This document shows positions 29,909 to 37,503 of a DNA stretch of 49,052 nt, one piece after another; positions within the stretch are counted from its first letter, which is position 1; every line of letters begins with the position of its first letter. The position numbers and the translations under genes are program-made. Under the pieces are notes generated by a model, which was not told the DNA's origin, made no database searches, and saw nothing but the letters and a program-made list of their open reading frames with translations. Source of the stretch: Methylotenera sp. (lineage in GTDB: Bacteria > Pseudomonadota > Gammaproteobacteria > Burkholderiales > Methylophilaceae); NCBI GenBank assembly GCA_021732405.1, contig JAKFVB010000053.1, positions 1 through 49,052 on the forward strand. The letters run 5' to 3'.

Positions 29909-29993
29909 GTAACTACTAAAATAGTATGTTACTAGTTACATATCCATATTCACATAGGCAATGTAACTTGTCAATTATATTTTTAAAGGTTAC
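29909..29993. promoter_or_regulatory. Array of GTAAC/GTTAC half-sites, probable operator region
   Basis: Five half-sites lie in 85 bp: GTAAC at 29909, GTTAC at 29928, GTTAC at 29935, GTAAC at 29963 and GTTAC at 29989. The first two form a 24-bp imperfect inverted repeat (29909-29932), and AGTTACAT (29934-29941) pairs with ATGTAACT (29961-29968). They surround the predicted promoter of the CGNR regulator and reach to within about 30 bp of the hydrolase start. Likely binding sites of that regulator. Confidence 0.6.
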
Positions 29994-29996
29994 TAT
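29968..29996 (+). promoter_or_regulatory. Probable promoter of CGNR regulator gene
   Basis: TTGTCA (29968-29973), 17-bp spacer and TACTAT (29991-29996) make a plausible sigma70 promoter, with the ATG at 30028. One GTTAC half-site overlaps the -10 and another half-site abuts the -35, consistent with autorepression. Confidence 0.5.
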
Positions 29997-30027
29997 TTCT
30001 AGCCGTATCTTTCTGTTATCAAATACG

Positions 30028-30609
30028 ATGCAACCATTATTTATTGCCGATCATTTAGCACTCGATTTTATCAATAGCGCCTATGGCGTTAAGCCTAATC
30101 ACGTTGAACATTTGAATCATGATGAACAAGTGATTGCTTGGTTACGCGATGCAAAAGTGCTGGCAGAAAATAGCCATCTACCATTAGTTAAAAAGCCTGG
30201 GCAATTGCTGAAGTCTGCTTTGTATTTGCGCGAAAATGCGCGTGAGCTATTGTTGTTGCGTAGCCGCCAGTTGGCTGGTGATGCAACGCTAATCAATCAA
30301 TTACTTGCGCGTAGCAGCGCTTATCAGCAAATCGTCTGGCAAGCGCCAGATACGCCAGAATTAGTGCAGCACCGTAATTTTTTAACGCTGGAAGATGTGT
30401 TAATTCCTGTGGCGGAATCTATTGCAAACCTTTTGGTAGAGGGTAATTTTGCATTGATTAGAAAATGTGAAAATCCAGAATGTTCTTTGTGGTTTTATGA
30501 TAAAACCAAGTCACACCAAAGACGTTGGTGCAGCATGGCGGTATGTGGTAACCGCATGAAAGTAGCGGCGTTTCGCGCCAGAAAATCTGATACAAGCGCT
30601 ATTGATTAA
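30028..30609 (+). CDS. CGNR zinc-finger (ABATE-domain) transcriptional regulator
   Basis: A 193-residue protein from the ATG at 30028; an upstream extension from 29926 would read through the promoter and is rejected. The N-terminal domain begins FIADHLALDFINSAYG (ABATE-type, possibly ligand binding). The C-terminal CGNR zinc finger has C in CENPECSLWFYDKTKS and RRWCSMAVCGNRMK, four cysteines with the CGNR signature. It is the likely regulator of the divergent alpha/beta hydrolase. Confidence 0.9.
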   Translation: MQPLFIADHLALDFINSAYGVKPNHVEHLNHDEQVIAWLRDAKVLAENSHLPLVKKPGQLLKSALYLRENARELLLLRSRQLAGDATLINQLLARSSAYQQIVWQAPDTPELVQHRNFLTLEDVLIPVAESIANLLVEGNFALIRKCENPECSLWFYDKTKSHQRRWCSMAVCGNRMKVAAFRARKSDTSAID

Positions 30610-30694
30610 TGATTATCTATTCATTATATTTACTTCGGCAGCTCGCATCGTTGCCGACAAAAGCTGCTGTTGCTTTTTAATAAAACCAATTGCT

Positions 30695-31096
30695 TTACCC
30701 TTTTCTAATTACATTAGCTGGCGTGTGTGCTACCGTTTTAGTACCAATCACGCGGCCAATTTCGTTGCCTGATTTATCGTAAAAAATAATAGCTGGCAGT
30801 GCTTGCTTATCTAAGCCCAACTCTTCCGCATAGGTTTTTACTTGAGACTCCAAGGGCACCATTAATAATGGCAAATAACCTGGATTGTGCGCAACCTGCT
30901 CTGATAACAAAAAAGCGGCATCTGCTGCAACTGCACCGCGATCTGACACCACCATAATCACGCCTTTTTGACTTTTAACTGCTTTACTCAGCATTTGCGT
31001 GTGCATATCTTTCACAATCACATTTGCTGTTACATTTAGCGCCGCCACTGCCAATAACCCAGCGATTAAAAACGGAATCTTGGTAGAACTATTCAT
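30695..31096 (-). CDS. Periplasmic thioredoxin-fold-like protein without CxxC
   Basis: A 133-residue exported protein from the ATG at 31096, which has an AAGGAG site at optimal distance; a longer frame from 31132 lacks support. The signal peptide ends near VTA-NVI. The mature part has alternating strand/helix pattern and ends QALPAIIFYDKSGNEIGRVIG, like the cis-proline half of thioredoxins, but no cysteine pair is present, so it cannot do dithiol exchange. Function unknown. Confidence 0.75.
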   Translation of the reverse strand: MNSSTKIPFLIAGLLAVAALNVTANVIVKDMHTQMLSKAVKSQKGVIMVVSDRGAVAADAAFLLSEQVAHNPGYLPLLMVPLESQVKTYAEELGLDKQALPAIIFYDKSGNEIGRVIGTKTVAHTPANVIRKG

Positions 31097-31361
31097 GATG
31101 AATCTCCTTAATAACAGCGTCATTGCTGTCAATATTGATTAGCATAAGCCGTGCCAAGCCTGATATTAAAAATGAGCTGTCGCATCACAATACAATAATG
31201 CTCTGCAAGCCAATCAACAGGCTATTTCAGATTTTTTATTACTTAAAATCAATCAGTTAATTAAAATCAGTTTTGCTATAAAGCAGTGCGAATGGCTTAA
31301 ATTAGTGCATCATATTAACGTCTTAATTAACACCATTTTTCTGTTTTTTTAGGTGAGAATA
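31097..31361. other. Intergenic, AT-rich, no gene seen
   Basis: Part of the 441-bp gap between the thioredoxin-like gene and the OmpA-like gene. It holds the ribosome-binding site and presumably the promoter of the thioredoxin-like gene, plus a TTGCTATAAAG stretch around 31273. I see no structural RNA. A tiny open frame and a terminator follow in the same gap. Confidence 0.5.
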
Positions 31362-31451
31362 TTGATTAAAATAGAATGCAAATATTCAGCTATATATGCA
31401 CTTTTTATTGCGGCAATTTATTCGTTAAGTTTTTCTATTGGCAGCATGTAA
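31362..31451 (+). CDS. Possible 29-residue membrane peptide
   Basis: TTG at 31362 opens a 29-codon frame whose product has a charged start (MIKIECKYS) and a hydrophobic core (AIYALFIAAIYSLSFSIGSM). A GGTGAG sequence 5 bp upstream of the TTG could be a ribosome-binding site, and a strong 14-bp hairpin terminator begins 3 bp after the stop. Size and TTG start make this speculative; it may instead be a short non-coding transcript. Confidence 0.3.
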   Translation: MIKIECKYSAIYALFIAAIYSLSFSIGSM

Positions 31452-31453
31452 AG

Positions 31454-31486
31454 CAATAAAAAAGGGCTTAACGCCCTTTTTTATTG
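31454..31486. terminator. Bidirectional hairpin terminator
   Basis: CAATAAAAAAGGGC (31454-31467), loop TTAAC, GCCCTTTTTTATTG (31473-31486): a perfect 14-bp stem with T-runs on both strands. On the minus strand it ends the OmpA-like gene 52 bp after its stop; on the plus strand it would end a transcript carrying the 29-codon frame. Confidence 0.85.
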
Positions 31487-31537
31487 AATACTTAACCTGT
31501 TTTTTTGCTTAATTTTCCAGATTAACTTTTTGCTTCA

Positions 31538-32203
31538 TTATTGCGCAGCAGCAACTGGTGCTGGCTCTGCCACAAAAATTTCTACACGGCGATTTTTTGC
31601 CTTATTTGCAGCCGTATCATTTGATGCAATTGGCTCACGCGAACCACGGCCATCAATCGCAACACGGCTTGAAGCCACGCCACGTGATGATAAATAATCA
31701 CGCACACTTGCCGCACGATTTAACGATAACGGATTATTCACCGCATCAGTACCTGTGCTATCGGTGTGGCCGATAATCGTTACATTACTATTAGGCGTGT
31801 TAGCCAAACTAGTCGCAAACGTATCTAAAATCGTTCTGAAATTAGATTGAATATCTGCACGACCCACCGCAAAAGAAATATCACTTGGGATATCCAGTTT
31901 TAAGCGATTGTCAGATGTTTGAGAAACCGCAACACCCGTACCCGCAGTTGCCTCTTCCATTTGACGCTTTTGCTCTTCTTGACGCTTAGTCCAAACATTA
32001 CCCGCCACCGCACCAACACCAGCACCCACCGCCGCACCAATTGCCGCGCCCTTGCCTTTGCCAGCAATCGCACCCACAACCGCACCAACGCCAGCGCCAA
32101 TACCTGCGCCCTTAGCAGTACCTTTTTGCGTCTCTGTCATATTAGCGCAACCGCCTAATACAAACGCCACTAATGCAGAACCAACAATTAATTTATTACG
32201 CAT
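31538..32203 (-). CDS. Glycine-zipper OmpA-family lipoprotein
   Basis: Outer-membrane lipoprotein of 221 residues. The lipobox is VLGGC with C19. Residues 30-70 are a glycine zipper (GAGIGAGVGAVVGAIAG...), then a short coiled-coil region, and an OmpA/Pal peptidoglycan-binding domain (about 105-212) with IIGHTDSTGTDAVNNPLSLNRAASVRDYL and NRRVEIFV. It tethers outer membrane to cell wall. Another small lipoprotein gene lies 107 bp upstream on the same strand. Confidence 0.93.
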   Translation of the reverse strand: MRNKLIVGSALVAFVLGGCANMTETQKGTAKGAGIGAGVGAVVGAIAGKGKGAAIGAAVGAGVGAVAGNVWTKRQEEQKRQMEEATAGTGVAVSQTSDNRLKLDIPSDISFAVGRADIQSNFRTILDTFATSLANTPNSNVTIIGHTDSTGTDAVNNPLSLNRAASVRDYLSSRGVASSRVAIDGRGSREPIASNDTAANKAKNRRVEIFVAEPAPVAAAQ

Positions 32204-32310
32204 ATGATTTACCTTTTGAAAAAACTCGACCGAGCAGTATTTGACTGGATATTTGAATTGCTAGAGCACGTTAGACGCACCCTAGCAAATTGAACTGTAT
32301 TTATTTAGGC

Positions 32311-32445
32311 TTACTTACTACTTTCTGCAGCACCTTCAATTTTTTCGCCGCCTTTTTGAATATCTTTACCTGCGCCAGCAAAAGTATTGCAACCAGTTAC
32401 AACAACTGCAAAAGCCAGAATTAACAATGTGCTCAATAATTTCAT
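32311..32445 (-). CDS. Entericidin-like small lipoprotein
   Basis: A 44-residue frame from ATG (32443-32445) with an AAGGGA ribosome-binding site. It starts MKLLSTLLILAFAVVVTGC with lipobox VTGC (C19), and continues NTFAGAGKDIQKGGEKIEG, the pattern of entericidin A/B lipoproteins (GAGKD...G..I). Family members in E. coli act as toxin/antidote-like envelope lipoproteins. Only one copy is here. Confidence 0.85.
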   Translation of the reverse strand: MKLLSTLLILAFAVVVTGCNTFAGAGKDIQKGGEKIEGAAESSK

Positions 32446-32550
32446 TTTGTATCCCTTAAAGTTTAGTTAAAAATCGTTTAAAACCGTTCTATGTATCCTG
32501 ATTGAATATTACTAAGCATTCATTTCAATCAACATCAGCAAACACTTAAT

Positions 32551-32576
32551 TTGTTGTCAGACAATTCTGACAACAA
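32551..32576. repeat. Perfect 11-bp inverted repeat upstream of entericidin-like gene
   Basis: TTGTTGTCAGA (32551-32561), CAAT, TCTGACAACAA (32566-32576). Both arms match perfectly. It lies 106 bp upstream of the entericidin-like start, with a weak candidate promoter between, so it could be an operator; there is no T-run for a terminator. Confidence 0.6.
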
Positions 32577-32633
32577 CCCCCAACATCCAAGCGTCACTCT
32601 GAGCATTGCATATAACAGGTGTTGACTTTCAAT

Positions 32634-32788
32634 CCCCTGCTACCGCGCCTGCGCTGCCATCAAAAGTTGGGAGTTTTTAAGCGAGGACTGTTTGAGCACC
32701 GCGACAAGTCATGTTTTATGTGGCTTGTTAGGGCGAGTTCCGCAGCGCCCAACTTTTGAGTGCAGCGCAGGAAACAAGCGGTAGGGGG
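32634..32788. repeat. Nested palindromic element of about 155 bp
   Basis: The two ends are long complementary arms. TCAAAAGTTGGG (32660-32671) pairs with CCCAACTTTTGA (32748-32759), CCTGCGCTGC (32648-32657) with GCAGCGCAGG (32762-32771), TACCGC (32641-32646) with GCGGTA (32778-32783), and CCCC with GGGG outside that. An inner ACAAG/CTTGT pair (32704, 32724) caps it. No open frame of note lies inside. It resembles dispersed intergenic repeats of proteobacteria but the copy number cannot be seen here. It fills the middle of the 541-bp gap 32446-32986. Confidence 0.75.
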
Positions 32789-32802
32789 TAGTCTTTTCTT
32801 TG

Positions 32803-32858
32803 GTTACTTTCTTTTGGCTAAGCAAAAGAAAGTAACTCGCCAGTCGCGCGAAAGCGAC
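32803..32858. repeat. Two hairpins, 14-bp and 5-bp stems
   Basis: GTTACTTTCTTTTG (32803-32816), loop GCTAAG, CAAAAGAAAGTAAC (32823-32836) is a perfect 14-bp stem. Six bp on, GTCGC-GCGAAA-GCGAC (32843-32858) forms a second hairpin. The palindrome with AAAGAAAGTAAC arms is, from memory, a recurrent intergenic motif in proteobacterial genomes. It directly follows the larger palindrome and is probably part of the same compound element. The rest of the gap up to 32986 is AT-rich and holds the promoter of the next gene. Confidence 0.7.
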
Positions 32859-32986
32859 GACTTGCGTTGACTAAGTAGTATTTATTGCAGCTATATTTAT
32901 CATCAGCTATGATTGAATAGTAAATTTTTTTCAACAAATTAATTTATACAATAACCTATTTCAATAACTTAAAAAGAAAGAAGTCT

Positions 32987-33526
32987 ATGCTAAAAAAAAT
33001 AATTCTCATGCCTATTTTACTGATGGTTACAGCATGCTCTACTATGACTCCAGCTCGTTACTCTATTTCAATTGATAATAATGAAGCCCTTAAGAAATTT
33101 GATGGTAGCAAAGTTCGAGTTACATCAATGGAGGCTCCCACAAATTTTGATGCAGGCTGTAGATTAATGGGGCCAATTCAAGCTTCTGATGGCATGACAA
33201 TCCCTCAATTTGTTGAAAAAGCTTTGAATGATGAGTTTAAGTTCGCGAATATCTATTCAGAATCTGGCGTAAATCTTAAGGGCTCACTTAAAGCAATCGA
33301 TTTTTCATCAACAACAGGTTTAACTGGTGGATTTTGGCATATAAACATGGAACTTAATTCAAGTAATGGAAAGTCAATGAATGTTGATAATCGCTACGAT
33401 TTCAAAAGTGGTTTTGATGCAATTACCGCTTGCAATCAAACAGCTCAGGCACTAGGGCCTGCTGTACAAGATTTAATTAAAAAAGCAGTTACCAATCCCG
33501 AGTTTGCAGAGCTTATTAAACAATAG
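32987..33526 (+). CDS. Putative lipoprotein, function unknown
   Basis: A 179-residue predicted lipoprotein with lipobox VTAC (C17). I do not recognise the family. The mature part contains LMGPIQASDGMTIPQFVEKALNDEF-like and the region KGSLKAIDFSSTTGLTGGFWHINMELNSSNGKS, with two further cysteines (GCRLMG and TACNQTA) that could form a disulfide. Codon use appears a little more AT-rich than neighbours and it is flanked by the palindromic element, so recent acquisition is possible but unproven. Confidence 0.8.
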   Translation: MLKKIILMPILLMVTACSTMTPARYSISIDNNEALKKFDGSKVRVTSMEAPTNFDAGCRLMGPIQASDGMTIPQFVEKALNDEFKFANIYSESGVNLKGSLKAIDFSSTTGLTGGFWHINMELNSSNGKSMNVDNRYDFKSGFDAITACNQTAQALGPAVQDLIKKAVTNPEFAELIKQ

Positions 33527-33537
33527 ATTTGATTTAA

Positions 33538-33559
33538 GGGTGGGTATAATTACTCACCC
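33538..33559. terminator. Hairpin between converging genes
   Basis: GGGTGGGT (33538-33545), loop ATAATT, ACTCACCC (33552-33559): an 8-bp stem with one G-U pair, in the 37 bp between the lipoprotein and molybdoenzyme stops. It lacks a T-run, so the terminator assignment is weak. Confidence 0.4.
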
Positions 33560-33563
33560 AATA

Positions 33564-35693
33564 TTACCCCAATTCCACCTGCACCAAATTATCACTAAAC
33601 GTAGTCGAATGCCCCATATCCCCAAACTCCGCTGAACTAATACAATTCACCGTTCCCTTATTTAACTGCCGCCAATAACCCAGTGTTGCCACCACAATGC
33701 CAGGATTCACATCTTTAGTAATCCGCGCATCACCCTCAAACGCGCCACGCGCATTAAACACACGCACTTTTGCGCCATCCTTGATACCGCGCATATCTGC
33801 GTCTGCCGCGTTAATCATCACAAACTGCTCGCCTTGCCCTTTGATTTTTTCGGTCACATTGGCGTAGCAAGAATTCAAAAAACCATGGCTTTTGGGCGAG
33901 ATAATACTTAACGGATATTTTGCTGCCAAAATTGGGTTGCTATCGGCCGATTCGCGTGAGGCGACATAATCGGGCAGCGCATCTAAATCTTCACCCGGCT
34001 GAAAGCCTTCATACATTTGGCGGAAAGGCCCTGCCACAAAGTTTTTGGCGCCCTCTACCAAAAACATGCATTTGCCCGTTGGCGTAGGAAAGTTACCCTC
34101 TTTGTGTGGTGCGCGATTATCTTTGGTGCCTACATTTAAACGTGCAAAACCATGCTCACGCAAATAGGCTAAATCAATGCCGTCACAAGCAGGCGCATCC
34201 CAATTCACGTAATTCTCTAAACATTCGCCGTCTGACCATTTAAAGTTATCTTCTTCAAAGCCCAAACGTTTTGCCAAGCGGCGGAAAATCTCGTTATTAG
34301 AAATCGCTTCACCTGGCGCATCTACGCACTTGGCATTGTAAGTGAGATACAAATGACCCCAGCTTAAAATCATATCTTCCATCTCTGCGCCCATGGTGGC
34401 TGGCAACACAATATCCGCATAAGCGGCGGTGTCGGTAATAAAATGGTCGGCCACAATGGTGAATAAATCTTCACGCTCTAAACCTTTAATAATTTTGTCA
34501 GTTTCGGGCGATTGCGTCACAGGGTTAGTGTTCCATACCATCAGTGATTTAATCGGCGTTTTCAGTTTAGTTTCACCTGTGAGCACACGGCCCAACTGCA
34601 ATATATTCGCGACTTGTGTGCCTTCTGGAATTAAATCTGGGCGGCAAATCACATCAAATTTATACGGGTGCTCCCACACAGGAAATTGCAAAATACCGCC
34701 GCCCACGTGCCGCCAAGCACCAGTGAGCGCAGGCAAACAGGTAACGGCGCGAATGGCTTGGCTGCCACCATAACTGCGCTCTAGCGCCACGCCAATACGA
34801 ATGGCAGAGGGCGTAGCAGTGGCATATTCACGGGCAAGTTTGCGAATATCATCGGCTGCGATACCTGTAATTTTTTCTGCCCATTCTGGCGTGCGGGTTT
34901 TAGCGCGTTCTGCAAGTTCTTTGTAGCCAACGGTGTAATTATCAATGTAATCTTGGTCTTGCAAACCTTCACTAATAATCACGTTCATCATGGCCATGGC
35001 TAACGCGCCGTCGGTGCCAGGTTTTGGCGCAATGTGCCAATCGGCCTCTTTAGCGGTTTTAGATGCGTAAGAATCGATAACGACGACTTTTGTGCCTTTT
35101 TTTTGCGCTTCATGAATGATATGCCAGTGGTGCAAATTGGTCGAAACCGAATTACACGCCCAGATAATAATGTATTTGCTATGGATAAAACTTTCTGGGC
35201 AAACCCCTGCGGTTGGTCCAACGGTCAATAGCCACGCGGTACATGAACCTTCACCACAAAAAGTACGCTCAGTCACCGTTGCCCCCAAACGCGCAAAAAA
35301 TGCATCGCCGCCGTTTAAGCCATGCACCAAACCTTGGTTACCCAAGTAGCTGGCCGGCATAATCGCTTGCGAACCATCGGTTTTAATAATGTTTTGCCAT
35401 TTATCAACAATTGTATCCAGCGCTTCATCCCAAGTAATACGTGTAAATTGCTTGCTGCCTTTTGGCCCAGTGCGTTTCATTGGGTACAGCAAGCGGTCTG
35501 GGTGGTAGTGGCGTTTTTCGTAGTCTTTGAGCTTGACGCACAAACCGCCGCGCGTCATGGGGTGATCAGGGTTGCCCTTAACTGAAATAAGCTTTTGATT
35601 TTGCACGCTGTAAACCATGCTGCAAGTATCGGGGCAATCATGCGGACAGCCGCCATGAAAGGTTTTAATGGAAGTATCTACTGGCGCATTCAT
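33564..35693 (-). CDS. Molybdopterin-dependent oxidoreductase, single subunit
   Basis: DMSO-reductase-superfamily enzyme of 709 residues from the ATG at 35693, which has GAGGAG upstream; the TTG at 35711 would place the ribosome-binding site within the coding sequence. A 4Fe-4S cluster is bound by C16, C20, C24 and C52. The active-site region TERTFCGEGSCTAWLL offers cysteine as possible Mo ligand. The C-terminal molydopterin dinucleotide-binding domain includes ARGAFEGDARITKDVNPGIV. There is no TAT signal peptide and no adjacent iron-sulfur or membrane subunit, so it is probably cytoplasmic. The substrate is unknown; formate-dehydrogenase-like and polysulfide/thiosulfate-reductase-like branches are both possible. 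Confidence 0.88.
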   Translation of the reverse strand: MNAPVDTSIKTFHGGCPHDCPDTCSMVYSVQNQKLISVKGNPDHPMTRGGLCVKLKDYEKRHYHPDRLLYPMKRTGPKGSKQFTRITWDEALDTIVDKWQNIIKTDGSQAIMPASYLGNQGLVHGLNGGDAFFARLGATVTERTFCGEGSCTAWLLTVGPTAGVCPESFIHSKYIIIWACNSVSTNLHHWHIIHEAQKKGTKVVVIDSYASKTAKEADWHIAPKPGTDGALAMAMMNVIISEGLQDQDYIDNYTVGYKELAERAKTRTPEWAEKITGIAADDIRKLAREYATATPSAIRIGVALERSYGGSQAIRAVTCLPALTGAWRHVGGGILQFPVWEHPYKFDVICRPDLIPEGTQVANILQLGRVLTGETKLKTPIKSLMVWNTNPVTQSPETDKIIKGLEREDLFTIVADHFITDTAAYADIVLPATMGAEMEDMILSWGHLYLTYNAKCVDAPGEAISNNEIFRRLAKRLGFEEDNFKWSDGECLENYVNWDAPACDGIDLAYLREHGFARLNVGTKDNRAPHKEGNFPTPTGKCMFLVEGAKNFVAGPFRQMYEGFQPGEDLDALPDYVASRESADSNPILAAKYPLSIISPKSHGFLNSCYANVTEKIKGQGEQFVMINAADADMRGIKDGAKVRVFNARGAFEGDARITKDVNPGIVVATLGYWRQLNKGTVNCISSAEFGDMGHSTTFSDNLVQVELG

Positions 35694-35818
35694 TTTAAAA
35701 AATCTCCTCAAATGATTTAAAACTACTTTGATTTATGTGTTAAATCTTACTATATACCTAGTTGTATAGTCCCGCAATTTTTTTATATTCTAAGACAAAA
35801 CGCGATTAAAATAAGCGC

Positions 35819-36991
35819 ATGAATATTACAAAAAATCAGCCTTTGGCTTTACTAAACAACTTAACACCCAGCCAGTTTTTGGCTGAATATTGGCAAAAAA
35901 AACCATTGCTGATTAAAAACGCGATTCCCAATTTTACTGGCTTATTAAGCCCAGAAGAGTTGGCTGGCTTAGCTTGTGAGGATGACGTGCAAGCCAGAAT
36001 TGTGCAGAAAAAGGCGGATAAGTGGTTGGTTAAAAATGGCCCTTTTGATGATGCTGATTTTGCCAAATTGCCCAGCAAAGATTGGACCTTGCTTGTGCAA
36101 AGCGTAAACCATTACCTGCCAGAAGCGACTGAATTATTAAACCAATTTGATTTTATTCCCAAAGCGCGCTTGGATGATTTGATGGTGAGCTATGCGCCCG
36201 ATGGCGGCGGCGTGGGCGCGCATGTAGATAGTTATGATGTATTTTTATTGCAAGGTAGCGGCAAAAGGCACTGGAAAATAAGCAATCAAACAGACTTAAC
36301 TTTAATAGACGGCGCGCCTTTAAAAATACTGAAAAATTTTGTGTCTGAACAAGAGTGGGTTTTAGAGGCTGGTGATATGCTTTATTTACCGCCGCAAATT
36401 GCACATTGGGGCGTGGCGGTGGGTGATGGTTGCATGACGTATTCAATTGGTTTTAGGGCGCCCAAAACGCAGGAGCTGATGCATGAATTTTTAAGCTATT
36501 TACAAGATAACTTAACACTTAATAATGCATCAAATCCACTTTATAGCGATCCAGATTTACAGTTACAAAATCATCCAGCACTAGTTAGCGATGTGATGGC
36601 GCATCAAGTTAGCAATATGCTACAAAAAATTAATTGGGATAACAGCCACGTAGCGGATTTTTTAGGTAAATATTTAACAGAACCTAAGCCAGACGTGTAT
36701 TTTGAGCCTGCTAAAAAAATCAGCTTAGCAAAATTTATGAGCCAATTCCAACAAAAAACAGCTAAGCTTCAAACAATAGTACTGAATTTAAAATCACAAA
36801 TGCTGTTTACCGATAATGCCTTTTATTTAAATGGTGAAAAGCTAGTGGTTTCAGACAATTTAATCGTTTGTATGCAAGATTTGGCTAATCAGCGTTATTT
36901 AAATTTCAGCAATCAAACGAATGATGTTCAAATCCAGCTTGCCAACGCTTTGTATGACAGCTATCTGGCAGGTTATATTGGCTTTGATTAA
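35819..36991 (+). CDS. Ribosomal oxygenase (JmjC/cupin), RoxA/YcfD-like
   Basis: Fe(II)/2-oxoglutarate-dependent hydroxylase; the E. coli homologue YcfD hydroxylates an arginine of ribosomal protein L16. The iron triad is visible: H135 and D137 in GAHVDSYDVF and H196 in PPQIAHWGVAV. The N-terminal LTPSQFLAEYWQKKPLLIKNAIPNF and GSGKRHWKI are standard. At 390 residues it has the extra C-terminal dimerisation and winged-helix regions. It starts the run of three closely spaced genes. Confidence 0.92.
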   Translation: MNITKNQPLALLNNLTPSQFLAEYWQKKPLLIKNAIPNFTGLLSPEELAGLACEDDVQARIVQKKADKWLVKNGPFDDADFAKLPSKDWTLLVQSVNHYLPEATELLNQFDFIPKARLDDLMVSYAPDGGGVGAHVDSYDVFLLQGSGKRHWKISNQTDLTLIDGAPLKILKNFVSEQEWVLEAGDMLYLPPQIAHWGVAVGDGCMTYSIGFRAPKTQELMHEFLSYLQDNLTLNNASNPLYSDPDLQLQNHPALVSDVMAHQVSNMLQKINWDNSHVADFLGKYLTEPKPDVYFEPAKKISLAKFMSQFQQKTAKLQTIVLNLKSQMLFTDNAFYLNGEKLVVSDNLIVCMQDLANQRYLNFSNQTNDVQIQLANALYDSYLAGYIGFD

Positions 36992-37002
36992 AAGGTGATG
37001 AT

Positions 37003-37497
37003 ATGGAGCAAACAGAACTCATACCCAATACCGTATTAATGGGTGAGCGCAATTATGCGCTGGCGTTGGACATAGTGATTGCAGAAGCAACTCACGATTT
37101 GTGTGTGTTTGACCAAGACTTTGGCAAGGGCGATTATGCCAGTTTAAAGCGCTACAACTTAATGCATGCTTTTTTGCAAAAAGGTGAACAAGTAAAACTC
37201 TCCATCATTTTACAAAATACGCATTTTTTTACTGCTAACTGCCCACGCTTGATGGATTTATTGCGTATTTATGGCCATAAAATGACGGTGTATGAAACCA
37301 ATGACTTTGCCAAAATTGCTAAAGACTGTTTTGTGATTGCCGATAAGCAACATTACTGCCGCCGTTTTCATATTGACCAAGCGCGTTTTAAGTACGCGCT
37401 GACTGATATAGACACTAGTGCTAGCCTGCTTTTGCGTTTTGATGAATTATTAGCAGAAACGACTGAGGCGATTTCGGTGACTAAATTAGGGCTTTAA
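37003..37497 (+). CDS. Conserved hypothetical protein, 164 aa
   Basis: A soluble protein with no signal peptide and a good GGTGATGAT ribosome-binding site. The pattern DIVIAEATHDLCVFDQDFGKGDY and the later DCFVIADKQHYCRRFHIDQARFKYAL resembles the fold of PLD-like or acyltransferase-associated proteins often next to roxA in betaproteobacteria, but I recognise no catalytic motif. It lies 11 bp after roxA and 6 bp before the secretin-like gene, hence probably one operon. Confidence 0.75.
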   Translation: MEQTELIPNTVLMGERNYALALDIVIAEATHDLCVFDQDFGKGDYASLKRYNLMHAFLQKGEQVKLSIILQNTHFFTANCPRLMDLLRIYGHKMTVYETNDFAKIAKDCFVIADKQHYCRRFHIDQARFKYALTDIDTSASLLLRFDELLAETTEAISVTKLGL

Positions 37498-37503
37498 AAT
37501 ACC

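Noticed and set aside
29926-30027. Upstream extension of the CGNR regulator
   Set aside because: The added 34 residues do not resemble the family and would cover the promoter and operator half-sites.
32446-32986. Possible insertion sequence remnant
   Set aside because: There is no transposase fragment and I found no target-site duplication; the structure is better described as a palindromic repeat element.
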